A DNA stretch of 52,167 nt from Archaeoglobaceae archaeon. GTDB lineage: Archaea; Halobacteriota; Archaeoglobi; Archaeoglobales; Archaeoglobaceae. Shown one piece after another: positions 7,859 through 16,906 of this stretch; position 1 is the stretch's first letter; each line of letters begins with the position of its first letter. Below the pieces are notes generated by a model. The model saw only the letters and a program-made list of their open reading frames with translations. It did not search any database and had not been told where the DNA came from. The translations under genes and the position numbers were made by a program. The stretch covers positions 1-52,167 of the forward strand of contig JALSLC010000021.1 of the NCBI GenBank assembly GCA_026988525.1, written 5' to 3'.

Positions 7859-9655
7859 TCAAAAGTTATAACTTTTTTTAAAACCACTTTTTTGTTTTAT
7901 TTTTAGAAATTCGTCGAAAGCTTTCTTCGCTTCTTCACTTAAAGATTCGTACAATTCATTTTTAATAACTCTTATATGTCTTTCTGGAATGTCCACGTAA
8001 AGCACTTCATCTCCCTCTATGTTTCTACCCACGTATGCACCCTCGATTGCAACAGCGAGTTCATCCCCCTCATTAGCTACATTTACAAAATCGTTTTCTT
8101 TTTTCATACTTTTTACAGTCCCCACTACAGTTCCATCTGATTTAATTAATTTCACATCCTTTTTTAACTCTCCAGCAAGAATCTTAACACCAATTATAGC
8201 GGGTTTACACCTTCTAAAAACGTAGTTCTTTAATAGTTTGATTTTAGCAGGCATTATTAGAGACTCTACTTTCTGTCTTTCTCTTTCAAGTTTCAATTTC
8301 TCTCTCCATTCTGTAACTTTATCGATAAGGGAGTATATTACTGAATCTATAAACAATTTAACTTCGTACTTTTCCGCCTCTTCTCTTACACCCGGTAAAG
8401 TTTTTACATTAAATCCAATTATTATCCTATTTAATTCATCTCTATTTGCAGAGGCTTCAACAACATCCCTTTTATCTATATCCCCAACTTCAGCTTTCTT
8501 TATAGGGATATTGTTTTCCCTTAATTCATTTATTATAGCCTCAAGTGATCCAAGAGTATCTGTTTTGAGAACTACTCCTTCTTCATCTGTTTTAATTGTT
8601 ATTTCTTCGTATTCTTTTCTTATTCTTTCTCTAAACTTTTTAATGTCTTCTTCACTTTCAACAGCTTCGAACTCACTTCCAGCAACTACATTTTCTAAGT
8701 TGGGAGCTACTATTTTTATTCCAGCAGCAGCTGTAACTTCTTTTACACCTTTAAATTTGCTCTCTACTCTCATTTCCTTAGCAGGACGAGGTTTTAAAAT
8801 TCCTCTAATTTTTGTAACTATAACATCGTCTTTGCCAGCTATTACTATCGTATCTCCAACTCTAAGCGTTCCATCGTATAGAATGACATCACATGTAATT
8901 CCCAATCCCTTTTCTTCTTTAACTTCTAAAATAGTCCCCTTAGCTTTTCCTTCCACATGCAATTTTAGATTATCTTCAAGATACTTTTGAGCCAATCCTA
9001 CTAAGAGCATTAATAACTCAGGTATTCCTTCTCCCGTTATTGCAGATATTGGAACTATTGCCACCGTCCTTGTAAAATCTTTAATTCTATCAAATCTCTC
9101 AGCATTAAAACCATGTTCATATAACTTTGCTATTAGCTCGTATATCTTATTTTCCAATCTACTTTTTACAATATCATCTTGTTTTGCAAAAGATCTTATA
9201 AAAGGTTGATTTTCGTACTTTTGCCATCCCGGAATTCTATCTATTTTATTTGCCGCAACAACAAAAGGTGTTTTAAACGTTTTTAAAATAGATATAGCTT
9301 CTTCAGTTTGATCTTTAAAACCTTCATTTATATCAACAATTAGTATAGCCAAATCAGCGAGAGCTCCTCCTCTCTTTCTTAAGTTTGTAAAAGCCTTATG
9401 TCCTGGAGTATCTATAAACAGTAAACCCGGAATTTTTACGTTGCTCTTCCACAAATCCCCGCAAATTTCTTTTATTACTTCTACTGGTATTTCAGTTGCG
9501 CCTATGTGTTGTGTAATACCACCCGCTTCCTTAGCCGTAACTCTGCTTTTTCTTATTTTGTCAAGAAGAGTAGTCTTTCCGTGATCCACATGTCCAAGAA
9601 CAGAAACTATAGGTGTTCTCAGTTTTTTCTGTTCTTTTTTACTTTTTTTGCTCAT
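7859..9655 (-). CDS. infB: translation initiation factor aIF5B (IF2-like GTPase)
   Basis: The 598-aa GTPase promotes subunit joining and initiator tRNA placement. The G1 motif GHVDHGKT is at residues 21-28, with G3 DTPGH and G4 NKID following. After the G domain come the usual beta-barrel domains II and III and a C-terminal domain IV, with no extended bacterial-style N-terminus. No intein interrupts the P-loop. The ATG at 9655 follows a GAGGTG ribosome site. It ends the eL8-eS28-eL24-ndk-infB cluster, an order widespread in archaea. Confidence 0.96.
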   Translation of the reverse strand: MSKKSKKEQKKLRTPIVSVLGHVDHGKTTLLDKIRKSRVTAKEAGGITQHIGATEIPVEVIKEICGDLWKSNVKIPGLLFIDTPGHKAFTNLRKRGGALADLAILIVDINEGFKDQTEEAISILKTFKTPFVVAANKIDRIPGWQKYENQPFIRSFAKQDDIVKSRLENKIYELIAKLYEHGFNAERFDRIKDFTRTVAIVPISAITGEGIPELLMLLVGLAQKYLEDNLKLHVEGKAKGTILEVKEEKGLGITCDVILYDGTLRVGDTIVIAGKDDVIVTKIRGILKPRPAKEMRVESKFKGVKEVTAAAGIKIVAPNLENVVAGSEFEAVESEEDIKKFRERIRKEYEEITIKTDEEGVVLKTDTLGSLEAIINELRENNIPIKKAEVGDIDKRDVVEASANRDELNRIIIGFNVKTLPGVREEAEKYEVKLFIDSVIYSLIDKVTEWREKLKLERERQKVESLIMPAKIKLLKNYVFRRCKPAIIGVKILAGELKKDVKLIKSDGTVVGTVKSMKKENDFVNVANEGDELAVAIEGAYVGRNIEGDEVLYVDIPERHIRVIKNELYESLSEEAKKAFDEFLKIKQKSGFKKSYNF

Positions 9656-9698
9656 TTACATTGCACCTCAGAAAAAGAGTTGAAAAAAGAAATAAAAA

Positions 9699-10148
9699 TT
9701 ACTCGTAAATCCACTCTTCTCCTGATTTAGAGTACTCTATAATTTCTTCTGCATCAAAAAACAATGAAATTTCTCTCTCTGCAGACTCAAGCGAGTCTGA
9801 GGCATGAACTACGTTTCTTCCTATGTCCATACCAAAGTCTCCTCTAATAGTTCCCGGATTTGCCTCAGCCGGATTTGTGGCTCCGACTAAGGTTCTAACT
9901 ATTTTCACCGCCTCTTTTCCCTCTACAACCATTGCCACTACTGGGCCTGATGTTATATAGTCCACAAGTGCCTGAAAAAACGGTTTTTCCGAGTGTTCGG
10001 CATAGTGCTCTTTTGCAAGCTCTTCTTGTATCCATAGCATTTTCATTGCGACTATCTTGAGGCCTTTTCTTTCAAGACGTCTTATTACTTCTCCAATTAG
10101 TCCTCTTTGAACACCATCCGGTTTTATCATTATAAATGTTCTCTCCAT
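9699..10148 (-). CDS. ndk: nucleoside diphosphate kinase
   Basis: The enzyme is 149 aa from ATG 10148 ([12 protein letters not shown]) and transfers gamma-phosphates among NTPs and NDPs. The phosphorylated histidine is H115 in RNVVHASDS, and the motif [10 protein letters not shown] is intact. A GTG three codons upstream (10157) overlaps the eL24 stop, but it sits inside the AGGAAGTGA ribosome site, so I prefer the ATG, which matches the standard family start. It is embedded in the ribosomal-protein/infB operon, the usual archaeal position. Confidence 0.95.
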   Translation of the reverse strand: MERTFIMIKPDGVQRGLIGEVIRRLERKGLKIVAMKMLWIQEELAKEHYAEHSEKPFFQALVDYITSGPVVAMVVEGKEAVKIVRTLVGATNPAEANPGTIRGDFGMDIGRNVVHASDSLESAEREISLFFDAEEIIEYSKSGEEWIYE

Positions 10149-10153
10149 ATTCT

Positions 10154-10330
10154 TCACTTCCTATAGTATTTAGTCCACTTTAGTTTTCTTGGATTTCTCT
10201 TGAGTTCAAGCATGTTTTTCTCACATTTTCGTGAACAAAAGTAGAGTACTTTACCATCCTTTGTTACATACATTTTGCCAGTTCCTACTTCTATTTCATA
10301 CCCGCAGAATGAACATACTTTCTTTTCCAT
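10154..10330 (-). CDS. rpl24e: 50S ribosomal protein eL24
   Basis: The 58-aa zinc-ribbon protein has CSFC near residue 5 and CSRKC near residue 32, followed by the family tail [11 protein letters not shown]. The start is ATG 10330, after the ribosome site AGGTGAT; the GTG nine nt upstream is part of that site. Its stop overlaps the ndk leader region, and its start overlaps the last codons of eS28. Confidence 0.94.
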   Translation of the reverse strand: MEKKVCSFCGYEIEVGTGKMYVTKDGKVLYFCSRKCEKNMLELKRNPRKLKWTKYYRK

Positions 10331-10335
10331 TGTTA

Positions 10336-10551
10336 TCACCTTACTAATAGTTTTCTAGCTTCTCTTGCTGTCTCTTTAATCATTAAAACGTCCCCTACTC
10401 TTACAGGGCCGAAAACGTTTCTTGTTATAATTCTTCCTTTGTTTTCACCTGCAAGAACTCTAACTTTTACCTGAGTAGCCTCACCATGCATTCCAGTTCT
10501 ACCTATTATTTCAATTACTTCTGCAGGCTGAATATCCTCCTCTTCAGCCAT
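10336..10551 (-). CDS. rps28e: 30S ribosomal protein eS28
   Basis: The 71-aa small-subunit protein has the eS28 core [17 protein letters not shown] and the terminal [12 protein letters not shown], which is nearly invariant in the family. The start ATG 10551 is preceded by an AGGTGATG ribosome site. It lies between eL8 and eL24 in a tightly spaced operon. Confidence 0.95.
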   Translation of the reverse strand: MAEEEDIQPAEVIEIIGRTGMHGEATQVKVRVLAGENKGRIITRNVFGPVRVGDVLMIKETAREARKLLVR

Positions 10552-10568
10552 ATTACATCACCTACTAT

Positions 10569-10934
10569 TTACTTCTTCAAACCTTCAATTTTCTTGACTA
10601 TTTGACTCAATTCTTTTTTAGCTTCTCCTTCATTTACTATAGCAGCTGCGGAACAATCTACTTCTATTCCTACAGCCTGACCTATTGCACTCTTTCCATT
10701 TATATATATGTATGGTATGTTTTTCTCTTCGCAAAGCAATGGCAAATGGGCGACTATTTCTGGAGGATCTACGTCTGTTGCTATGTAAACTAACTTTGCA
10801 ATACCTCGTTCAACAGCTTTAGTTGTTTCATTTGCACCTTTCTTCACTTTTCCAGTTTCTCTCACTTTTTCAAGCAAAGCTAAAGCCTCATTCTGTAGTT
10901 CTTCAGGAACATCAAATCTGACGTACACACTCAT
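10569..10934 (-). CDS. rpl7ae: 50S ribosomal protein eL8 (L7Ae)
   Basis: The 121-aa kink-turn RNA-binding protein is shared by the ribosome, box C/D and H/ACA RNPs and RNase P in archaea. The RNA-contact motif [13 protein letters not shown] is at about residues 32-44, and the hydrophobic loop around [12 protein letters not shown] is present. The ATG 10934 follows a strong AAGGAGGTG ribosome site. It heads the eL8-eS28-eL24-ndk-infB operon. A TATA box at 10972-10980 (minus strand), flanked by CGGCT/AGCCG arms, drives it divergently from hel308. Confidence 0.95.
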   Translation of the reverse strand: MSVYVRFDVPEELQNEALALLEKVRETGKVKKGANETTKAVERGIAKLVYIATDVDPPEIVAHLPLLCEEKNIPYIYINGKSAIGQAVGIEVDCSAAAIVNEGEAKKELSQIVKKIEGLKK

Positions 10935-10968
10935 ACACTAACACCTCCTTCCTCTCGTCATCATTCAT

Positions 10969-10989
10969 CGGCTTTTTAAATTTTAGCCG
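10969..10989. promoter_or_regulatory. inverted repeat flanking the rpl7ae-operon TATA box
   Basis: CGGCT (10969-10973) and AGCCG (10985-10989) flank an 11-base A/T core. That core contains the TATA element read on the minus strand for the eL8 operon. G/C arms on both sides of a TATA box stand out in this AT-rich spacer and could be an operator or strengthened BRE contacts. The repeat is real; its role is inferred. Confidence 0.4.
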
Positions 10990-11076
10990 AAAGTACTAAC
11001 TTGCTTATGTATGTGACTTTAAAAGTTTTCTCTGTATACCCTTTAAAACAAAAAAATAAAAAATACTTGTAAACCA

Positions 11077-11092
11077 AACACTTAAAAGTGTT
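11077..11092. promoter_or_regulatory. inverted repeat overlapping the hel308 promoter
   Basis: AACACTT-AA-AAGTGTT has 7-bp arms around AA and covers the likely TATA element (CTTAAAAG) of hel308. A protein bound here would block TBP. The preferred hel308 ATG lies 32 nt downstream of the repeat. Confidence 0.35.
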
Positions 11093-11123
11093 CAAAAGAG
11101 CTGATAAAATTGGCACCAATACT

Positions 11124-13190
11124 ATGAATGTGGAAGAGCTTGAGGACTTTGTTTCAAAGTATGTAGTGAATATACTCAAAAAAAGAGGAATTAAAGATTT
11201 ATTTCCTCCACAAGCTATAGCTGTGGAAAAAGGGCTTTTTTCAAATAAAAATATGGTAATAGCAGTTCCAACTGCCAGCGGTAAAACTTTGATAGCAGAA
11301 TTAGCTATGTTGTGGGATATAATAAGAGGTGGTAAGTGTTTATACGTAGTACCTCTAAGAGCTTTAGCAAGTGAAAAATACGAAACTTTCAAAGAATGGG
11401 AAAAAATAGGGTTAAAAATAGGGATATCAACCGGGGATTATGAATCAAAAGATGAATGGTTGGGTGAATGCGATATAATTATAACAACTGCAGAAAAGGC
11501 AGACTCCCTAATTAGAAATAAGGCAGGATGGATTAACAAAATTACAACTCTTGTTGTTGATGAAGTTCACTTACTTGATTCTGCTAAAAGAGGGCCAAAT
11601 TTAGAAATACTAATGTCAAGAATGAGGAAGAAGAGAATAATTGCACTATCTGCAACAATACCAAATGCAGATGAAATAGCAAGTTGGCTGAGGGCTGAGT
11701 TGGTTAAGAGTGAGTGGAGACCAGTTCCATTATACGAGGGTATTTTATATAGGGGTAAAGTTGAATTTTATGAAAACGGAAAAATTACGGACGTTCGAGA
11801 ATATTTTGAAGATTATACCGATTTGGTAGTAGATTGTATTAAAAAAGGAGGACAAGTTTTAGTTTTTGACTCTACTAGAAAAAATGCTGAAAGTACTGCT
11901 TTAAAATTATCTGAATTAGATTTTGGAAAAAATTTGAAAAAAATTGCTGAGAGTTTACTCGAAGAAAACGATGGAGAAATGAGTATTAAACTTTCAGAAT
12001 GCGTTAAAAAAGGTGTTGCTTTTCATCATGCTGGTTTGCTTAATTCACAGAGAAATACAATAGAGAAGGCTTTTAAATCAGGTAAAATAAAAGTAATTGT
12101 TTCAACGCCAACCTTAGCTGCTGGAGTAAATTTACCCGCAAGAATGGTTATTGTAAAAACGTACTACAGATTTTCTGGATCTTTCAACAAACCAATAAAA
12201 GTTATGGAATATAAACAAATGGTTGGTAGAGCTGGAAGACCGGGAATGGATGATAAGGGGGAGGCTGTAATAGTGGTAAAAAGTGAAAAAGCAAAAATGG
12301 ATGTATTTAATAGATATATAAATGGAGAAGTGGAGAGAGTTCAATCGAAACTTGGTACAGAAAACAGTATTAGATTTCATACCTTAGCTCTTGTATCTGA
12401 ACTAAAAAATACGGAAAAAATAGAGGAATTTTTTGAATCTACATTCTTCTTTCATCAGAATGAAGTGCCTGTTTGGTTTGAAATAGAGAGAACTATTGGA
12501 CAACTTGAGAAGTGGGGTTTTGTAGAAAGAGAAGGGATAAACGTTGGAGTAACATCTCTTGGAGAGCTAATTTCTAAGCTATACATAGATCCGCTAACTG
12601 GACACATATTTAACTTTGAGTTGGATAGATGTGAGAACTTAAGTGAAATATCAATATTGCATTTAATATGTAGATCCCCGGATATGGAAAAATTGTACAT
12701 AAAGAGAGATGACGATTGGTTAGAAGATCTTTTGTTTTCAGTTTACGATGAATTAACTTACGTTCCTCCATCCTCCTCTTTTGAGTATGATTGGTTTTTG
12801 GAAGAGTTAAAAACAGCATCTTGCTTAAAAGATTGGATAAATGAGGTAAATGAAAACACAATATGCGAAAAATATGGAATTGCACCGGGAGATCTTAGAA
12901 GAATTGTTGAAACTGCTGAGTGGTTAATGCATGCTTTGTATAGAATTGCAGAGTTTAAAGGGCATAGGTTGAGTGGTAAACTTCATTCTATGGTTTTGAG
13001 AATTAAACATGGTGTCAAAGAGGAATTGATAGATTTAGTTAAAATAAAAGGTATAGGGAGAATTAGAGCTCGAAAGTTGTATAATTCAGGTATAAAAGAC
13101 CTCGAAACTCTTTTAAAGCACAGGGATAGAGCGGGAAAAATTATTGGAAAGAAAATTGTGGAAAAAGCAATAAATGATAAAAATCTTTAA
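11124..13190 (+). CDS. hel308: Hel308/Hjm family DNA helicase
   Basis: The superfamily 2 helicase is about 688 aa and acts on stalled replication forks. Walker A is AVPTASGKT, the DEAD-box variant is DEVH in VVDEVHLLD, motif III is ALSATIPN, and motif VI is QMVGRAGRPGMD. The C-terminal ratchet and helix-hairpin-helix region (KIKGIGRIRARKLY) is present. An open frame extends upstream to GTG 11088, but ATG 11124 (MNVEELEDFV) matches the family N-terminus and lies beyond the promoter-like repeat. It precedes two more genes, an unknown helical protein and a second SF2 helicase, on the same strand. Confidence 0.93.
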   Translation: MNVEELEDFVSKYVVNILKKRGIKDLFPPQAIAVEKGLFSNKNMVIAVPTASGKTLIAELAMLWDIIRGGKCLYVVPLRALASEKYETFKEWEKIGLKIGISTGDYESKDEWLGECDIIITTAEKADSLIRNKAGWINKITTLVVDEVHLLDSAKRGPNLEILMSRMRKKRIIALSATIPNADEIASWLRAELVKSEWRPVPLYEGILYRGKVEFYENGKITDVREYFEDYTDLVVDCIKKGGQVLVFDSTRKNAESTALKLSELDFGKNLKKIAESLLEENDGEMSIKLSECVKKGVAFHHAGLLNSQRNTIEKAFKSGKIKVIVSTPTLAAGVNLPARMVIVKTYYRFSGSFNKPIKVMEYKQMVGRAGRPGMDDKGEAVIVVKSEKAKMDVFNRYINGEVERVQSKLGTENSIRFHTLALVSELKNTEKIEEFFESTFFFHQNEVPVWFEIERTIGQLEKWGFVEREGINVGVTSLGELISKLYIDPLTGHIFNFELDRCENLSEISILHLICRSPDMEKLYIKRDDDWLEDLLFSVYDELTYVPPSSSFEYDWFLEELKTASCLKDWINEVNENTICEKYGIAPGDLRRIVETAEWLMHALYRIAEFKGHRLSGKLHSMVLRIKHGVKEELIDLVKIKGIGRIRARKLYNSGIKDLETLLKHRDRAGKIIGKKIVEKAINDKNL

Positions 13191-13214
13191 ATCCACGTTG
13201 ATTTTGTTGTACAC

Positions 13215-13658
13215 ATGAGTTTAGCTTATAGAAATACATATCTTGAAAAAGTTGGAGAGCTAATGAAGTACTGTATGGAACTTTCAAAAACTGTTGATGA
13301 GGCTATGGATGATATAAAAAGAGTTTCAAAAGATTTAAGGGATCCAGAACTCGTTTTGGATATGTTCAGAAATGATGCAGAATCTATAACCCATATATTC
13401 ATGTCAGGTGAAGTTTCAGTAGATGATGCACAGGATAATTTGAAAAAGCTAAAGAGGTACGCTTTAACTCAATTGAAAGAACACTACTCCATGATAATAG
13501 ACTTGTTGAAAGATACGCAGAAAAAAATAAACGAATGTATCGAGAAAACTATAGAAGAGATAGATGAAACTTTGCCGGAATCCACTTTGGAGGAAATAAA
13601 AATTAGTATAGATAGATCCTTAGAAGAGTTAGAATTGTTATCTAAGGAAATGCGTTAA
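13215..13658 (+). CDS. unrecognised helical protein between two helicases
   Basis: The 147-aa acidic protein looks entirely alpha-helical and coiled-coil-prone, with Lys/Glu-rich heptad-like stretches and no cysteine cluster, signal or membrane segment. I recognise no family. The ATG 13215 lies about 26 nt after a TATA-like TTTAAATC (13186-13193), suggesting its own leaderless promoter. It is separated by only 2 nt from the SftH-type helicase gene downstream and by 24 nt from hel308 upstream. A helper or adaptor for one of the helicases is a reasonable guess, but nothing in the sequence proves it. Confidence 0.75.
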   Translation: MSLAYRNTYLEKVGELMKYCMELSKTVDEAMDDIKRVSKDLRDPELVLDMFRNDAESITHIFMSGEVSVDDAQDNLKKLKRYALTQLKEHYSMIIDLLKDTQKKINECIEKTIEEIDETLPESTLEEIKISIDRSLEELELLSKEMR

Positions 13659-13660
13659 AA

Positions 13661-15949
13661 ATGGACGTTAATGAATTATTCTGCCCTGTTTGTGGAATGC
13701 TCAAAAGTAGATGTAGGTGCAAAAAGAAGTCAAGGAGGATAAAAAATCTTGAATTATGTCCAAAAGAGGACCTAAGACCACTTTTTGATACAGAAGATGA
13801 AATAATTCTTTACAAATGTTTTGAACCGTACAAAAAAGAGCCTTCAGTAAGCTTAAATGATGTTGACTTGTCGGATAGCTTGAAAAATGCACTTAGGCGT
13901 AGAGGAATAGAAAAACTATATCCATTTCAGGCTGATGCAATTAGAAGCATAAAAAAAGGAGAAAATGTAGTTATAACAGCCCCAACTGGATTTGGAAAAA
14001 CTGAAGCTTTCTCTCTACCAATAATAGATGAAATAGCCAATGGTGGAATAGCCGTAATAGTTTATCCAACAAAAGCTCTTGCAAGAGATCAATTTGAGAA
14101 GATATCTTATTACTCATCTTTTCTTGGATTAAAAACTGTTAAATTTGATGGAGATTCAAATTACGAAGATAGAAGATACGTTCTTTCTGGAAAAGCAGAC
14201 ATTATTCTTACAAACCCGGACATGATTGATTATCACCTAAGGAAAAGCACGAATTTGAGAAGTGTGCTAAGAGATATGAGGTATTTTGTATTGGATGAAT
14301 TGCACTCGTATTCGGGAATACTTGGTACAAATTTATACTATCTAAATCTGAGACTTGAAAGATTTGCAGACTACAATATAGTATGCTCTTCTGCAACTAT
14401 TGCAAATCCGCGTGAGTTTGCAGAAAACTTATTTGAAAGAAAATTTAAACATATACATGGAGATCATAGGAAGGCAAGAATGCACTTTATAATGAGAATG
14501 ACACCCTCTATTTATTCTACGTTAGTTGAAATAGTTTCAGTATTGAAAGATAAAAAAATACTCATATTTGGAAACTCATACAAGTTTGTTGAAACTGCTG
14601 CGTGGATTCTAAAACAGAATGGCATACATGCAAAAGTTCACAAGGCAGGACTTACTAAGGAATTAAGAGCCAAAATTGAGAGAGCTTTTAAAATGGGTGA
14701 TCTTAAAGTATTGGTTTCAACTCCAACTCTTGAACTTGGAATAGATATAGGAGATGTTGATGTTGTCATATCTGAGCTTGTAAATTACTCAACTTTCGTT
14801 CAAAGAGCTGGAAGAGCTGGAAGAATGGGACAAGAATGTATTGGTATATTACTCATGAGAGAGGAAGATACAATAGCGCAGTACTATAAAATAAAACCGG
14901 AAGAGTACTTTAGAGATTCGATGTACTGTTACATTGAAAAATTAAATGAAGAGTTGATGAAGTACCAGCTTCTATCAATGTGTATTGAAAAACCTCTGAA
15001 TATTAGAGAAGTTAGAAAAGAATGGTTTAGTGCAATAGATTATCTTTTGAATTATGGGTACATTGATAGAATTGATTCTAAACTTGTTTCATCGAGATTG
15101 GACTTGTTTAAGGATTATAGTATCAGAGGTATTGGTGACAAAGTTAAAATGATATACAGAGGAGAGGTAATCGGAGATAGGACTCTCCCCGTGGCTATAA
15201 AAGAACTATTTCCCGGAAGTATAGTAATACATGGGGAAACAAAGTACAGATGTGTATCCTTAGATTTGAGAAGAGGAGAGGCTATTCTTGAAAAATGTTC
15301 AAAAGATGAAATTGGAAGAATTACTGAACCGCTTTACATGTCTATACCTGTAATTAAGCGAGTTGAGATACTTCTCAAAGATTCAGCTTACTGTTCTATG
15401 GATATAACAATTTCTGTTTTTGGGTACATTGTGAAAGATATTTTTACTGGAAAAAAGTTAGAAACAAACTATATAGATCCCGTTAGCTATACATTCCCTA
15501 CAAAGGGATTTATTTTATCAGTTCCATTTCCTGAAGAAAGAGATTATGAGAACTACTATTCCGGCAGTTTTCATGCTTTAGAGCATGTATTAATAGAGGC
15601 AAGTGATGCTCTTACGGGCGGTGGAAGTCAGTATATTGGTGGTATATCAACTCCTGAAGGAGATATATTTGTTTACGATGCTGTTAAAGGTGGATCAGGA
15701 TTGAGTAAACTACTCTTTGATAGATTGGAAAAAGCGTTTAAAATTGCCTACGATGTATTGAGGAGCTGTGATTGTAATAGGGTTGAGGGTTGTCCAAAGT
15801 GCACTTACAGTTATCATTGCGGAAACAACAACACACCCTTAAATAGAATCGGTGCTATGCTCTCTGCCGAAAAATGGTTAAAAGGTGAAAGAAGGGTTGT
15901 AAATCCAAACAAATATATGGATGTTGGAGAGTTTATTTACTTCCCCTAA
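13661..15949 (+). CDS. SF2 helicase of the SftH/MrfA/Hrq1 group with C-terminal zinc cluster
   Basis: The 762-aa protein has an N-terminal zinc knuckle ([13 protein letters not shown], residues 8-20). Its RecA core carries Walker [15 protein letters not shown] in [17 protein letters not shown], and motif [12 protein letters not shown]. The C-terminal DUF1998/MZB-type region carries a cysteine cluster (CDC, CPKC, then HCGNN). COG1205 proteins of this build include archaeal SftH and bacterial MrfA, a nucleotide-excision-like repair helicase for crosslinks. The N-terminal zinc knuckle is an extra element I do not associate with MrfA. It is translationally linked to the upstream helical protein (2-nt gap). 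Confidence 0.82.
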   Translation: MDVNELFCPVCGMLKSRCRCKKKSRRIKNLELCPKEDLRPLFDTEDEIILYKCFEPYKKEPSVSLNDVDLSDSLKNALRRRGIEKLYPFQADAIRSIKKGENVVITAPTGFGKTEAFSLPIIDEIANGGIAVIVYPTKALARDQFEKISYYSSFLGLKTVKFDGDSNYEDRRYVLSGKADIILTNPDMIDYHLRKSTNLRSVLRDMRYFVLDELHSYSGILGTNLYYLNLRLERFADYNIVCSSATIANPREFAENLFERKFKHIHGDHRKARMHFIMRMTPSIYSTLVEIVSVLKDKKILIFGNSYKFVETAAWILKQNGIHAKVHKAGLTKELRAKIERAFKMGDLKVLVSTPTLELGIDIGDVDVVISELVNYSTFVQRAGRAGRMGQECIGILLMREEDTIAQYYKIKPEEYFRDSMYCYIEKLNEELMKYQLLSMCIEKPLNIREVRKEWFSAIDYLLNYGYIDRIDSKLVSSRLDLFKDYSIRGIGDKVKMIYRGEVIGDRTLPVAIKELFPGSIVIHGETKYRCVSLDLRRGEAILEKCSKDEIGRITEPLYMSIPVIKRVEILLKDSAYCSMDITISVFGYIVKDIFTGKKLETNYIDPVSYTFPTKGFILSVPFPEERDYENYYSGSFHALEHVLIEASDALTGGGSQYIGGISTPEGDIFVYDAVKGGSGLSKLLFDRLEKAFKIAYDVLRSCDCNRVEGCPKCTYSYHCGNNNTPLNRIGAMLSAEKWLKGERRVVNPNKYMDVGEFIYFP

Positions 15950-15981
15950 AGATTTTTAAATTATTTACACTTACTTTTTTC

Positions 15982-16464
15982 ATGGGTAGGGTTTGGAAGT
16001 TTGGCGATGATATCGATACGGATGTAATAATTCAGGGTAAATATTTAGTTATCAATGAACCAGAAGAATTAGCAAAACACGTTTTCGAAAATATTAGGCC
16101 AGAATTTGCAAAAAAAGTTAGAGCTGGAGATTTTATTGTTGCTGGAAACAACTTTGGATGCGGGAGTAGTAGAGAACATGCGCCTCTCGCATTAAAAGCT
16201 ACGGGAATAGAAGCTGTAATAGCTAAATCATTTGCTAGAATCTTCTTTAGGAATGCAATAAATATAGGTCTAAAAGTAATTGAGTGTGAACAGGCTGATA
16301 AAATTGACGAAGGGGACGATATAGAAATTGACTATGAAAATGGAAAAATAATCAACAAAACCAAAAATGAAGAATACCAAACAACTCCCATACCGGAGTT
16401 TTTAAGACAAATAATCGAGTGCGGAGGTTTAGTGGAATTTGGAAAGAAAATTACTCCCTTATAG
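15982..16464 (+). CDS. leuD: aconitase-family small subunit (isopropylmalate/homoaconitate isomerase)
   Basis: The 160-aa swivel-domain subunit is typical of the LeuD/HacB group. It begins [13 protein letters not shown] and carries [11 protein letters not shown], which contacts substrate carboxylates. The specificity loop reads [11 protein letters not shown], so I cannot say with certainty whether isopropylmalate or a homoaconitate-like substrate is used. A TATA sequence (TTTTTAAAT at about 15952) is ~27 nt before the ATG, predicting a leaderless mRNA. The large [4Fe-4S] subunit is not adjacent. The last 14 nt overlap the convergent nikR gene. Confidence 0.82.
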   Translation: MGRVWKFGDDIDTDVIIQGKYLVINEPEELAKHVFENIRPEFAKKVRAGDFIVAGNNFGCGSSREHAPLALKATGIEAVIAKSFARIFFRNAINIGLKVIECEQADKIDEGDDIEIDYENGKIINKTKNEEYQTTPIPEFLRQIIECGGLVEFGKKITPL

Positions 16465-16864
16465 CTGTTATAAGTTTTACGTTGCTAACACCTTTGATTG
16501 TAGTTATTTTATCAACAAGCTTTTTTATTTTTGGCATTTCTCCTTTAACAATCACCATCTCAAGACAATTGTCACTATCGAGATGGATATGCATAGTTGT
16601 AACTATTATATCAACGGCTTCATGCTGTAGTGAAATTATGGCATCACTTGTACCTTTGTAATGGTGATTGTAAAGAATGGTTATTACTCCTACAATTTCC
16701 CCTTCTTCCTTTTCCAGCCATTTGTATTCTGCAATGTAGTTTCTTATAGCATCTCTTATGGCTTCACTTCTCGATGAGTATCCTCTCGTTTTAATAATAC
16801 TGTCAAACTCTTCAAGTAAGTTCTTAGGTAGGCTAACACCTATTCTTGTAACTCCTTCTTCCAT
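16451..16864 (-). CDS. nikR: NikR-type nickel-responsive ribbon-helix-helix repressor
   Basis: The 137-aa regulator has an N-terminal ribbon-helix-helix ([15 protein letters not shown]) and a C-terminal ACT-like metal domain. H81, H92, H94 and C100 are the square-planar nickel ligands, exactly offset by five from H76/H87/H89/C95 of E. coli NikR. It would repress nickel uptake or nickel-enzyme genes when nickel is plentiful. A TATA element at about 16884-16891 on the minus strand predicts a leaderless start at ATG 16864. The hyp operon and a hydrogenase maturation protease in this window are plausible members of the same nickel economy. Confidence 0.88.
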   Translation of the reverse strand: MEEGVTRIGVSLPKNLLEEFDSIIKTRGYSSRSEAIRDAIRNYIAEYKWLEKEEGEIVGVITILYNHHYKGTSDAIISLQHEAVDIIVTTMHIHLDSDNCLEMVIVKGEMPKIKKLVDKITTIKGVSNVKLITAIRE

Positions 16865-16906
16865 ACTTCTGGTTAAATTTAAATAAATAAAAATATTGCT
16901 AAAAAT

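Noticed and set aside
8238-8990. 250-codon plus-strand open frame
   Set aside because: Lies fully antisense to infB, is Ser/Thr/Leu-rich in the way shadow frames are, and has no ribosome site or promoter.
10951-10970. Box-C-like ATGATGA upstream of rpl7ae, possible L7Ae autoregulatory kink-turn
   Set aside because: It lies too close to the TATA box to be in the transcript, and no matching box D (CTGA) is present.
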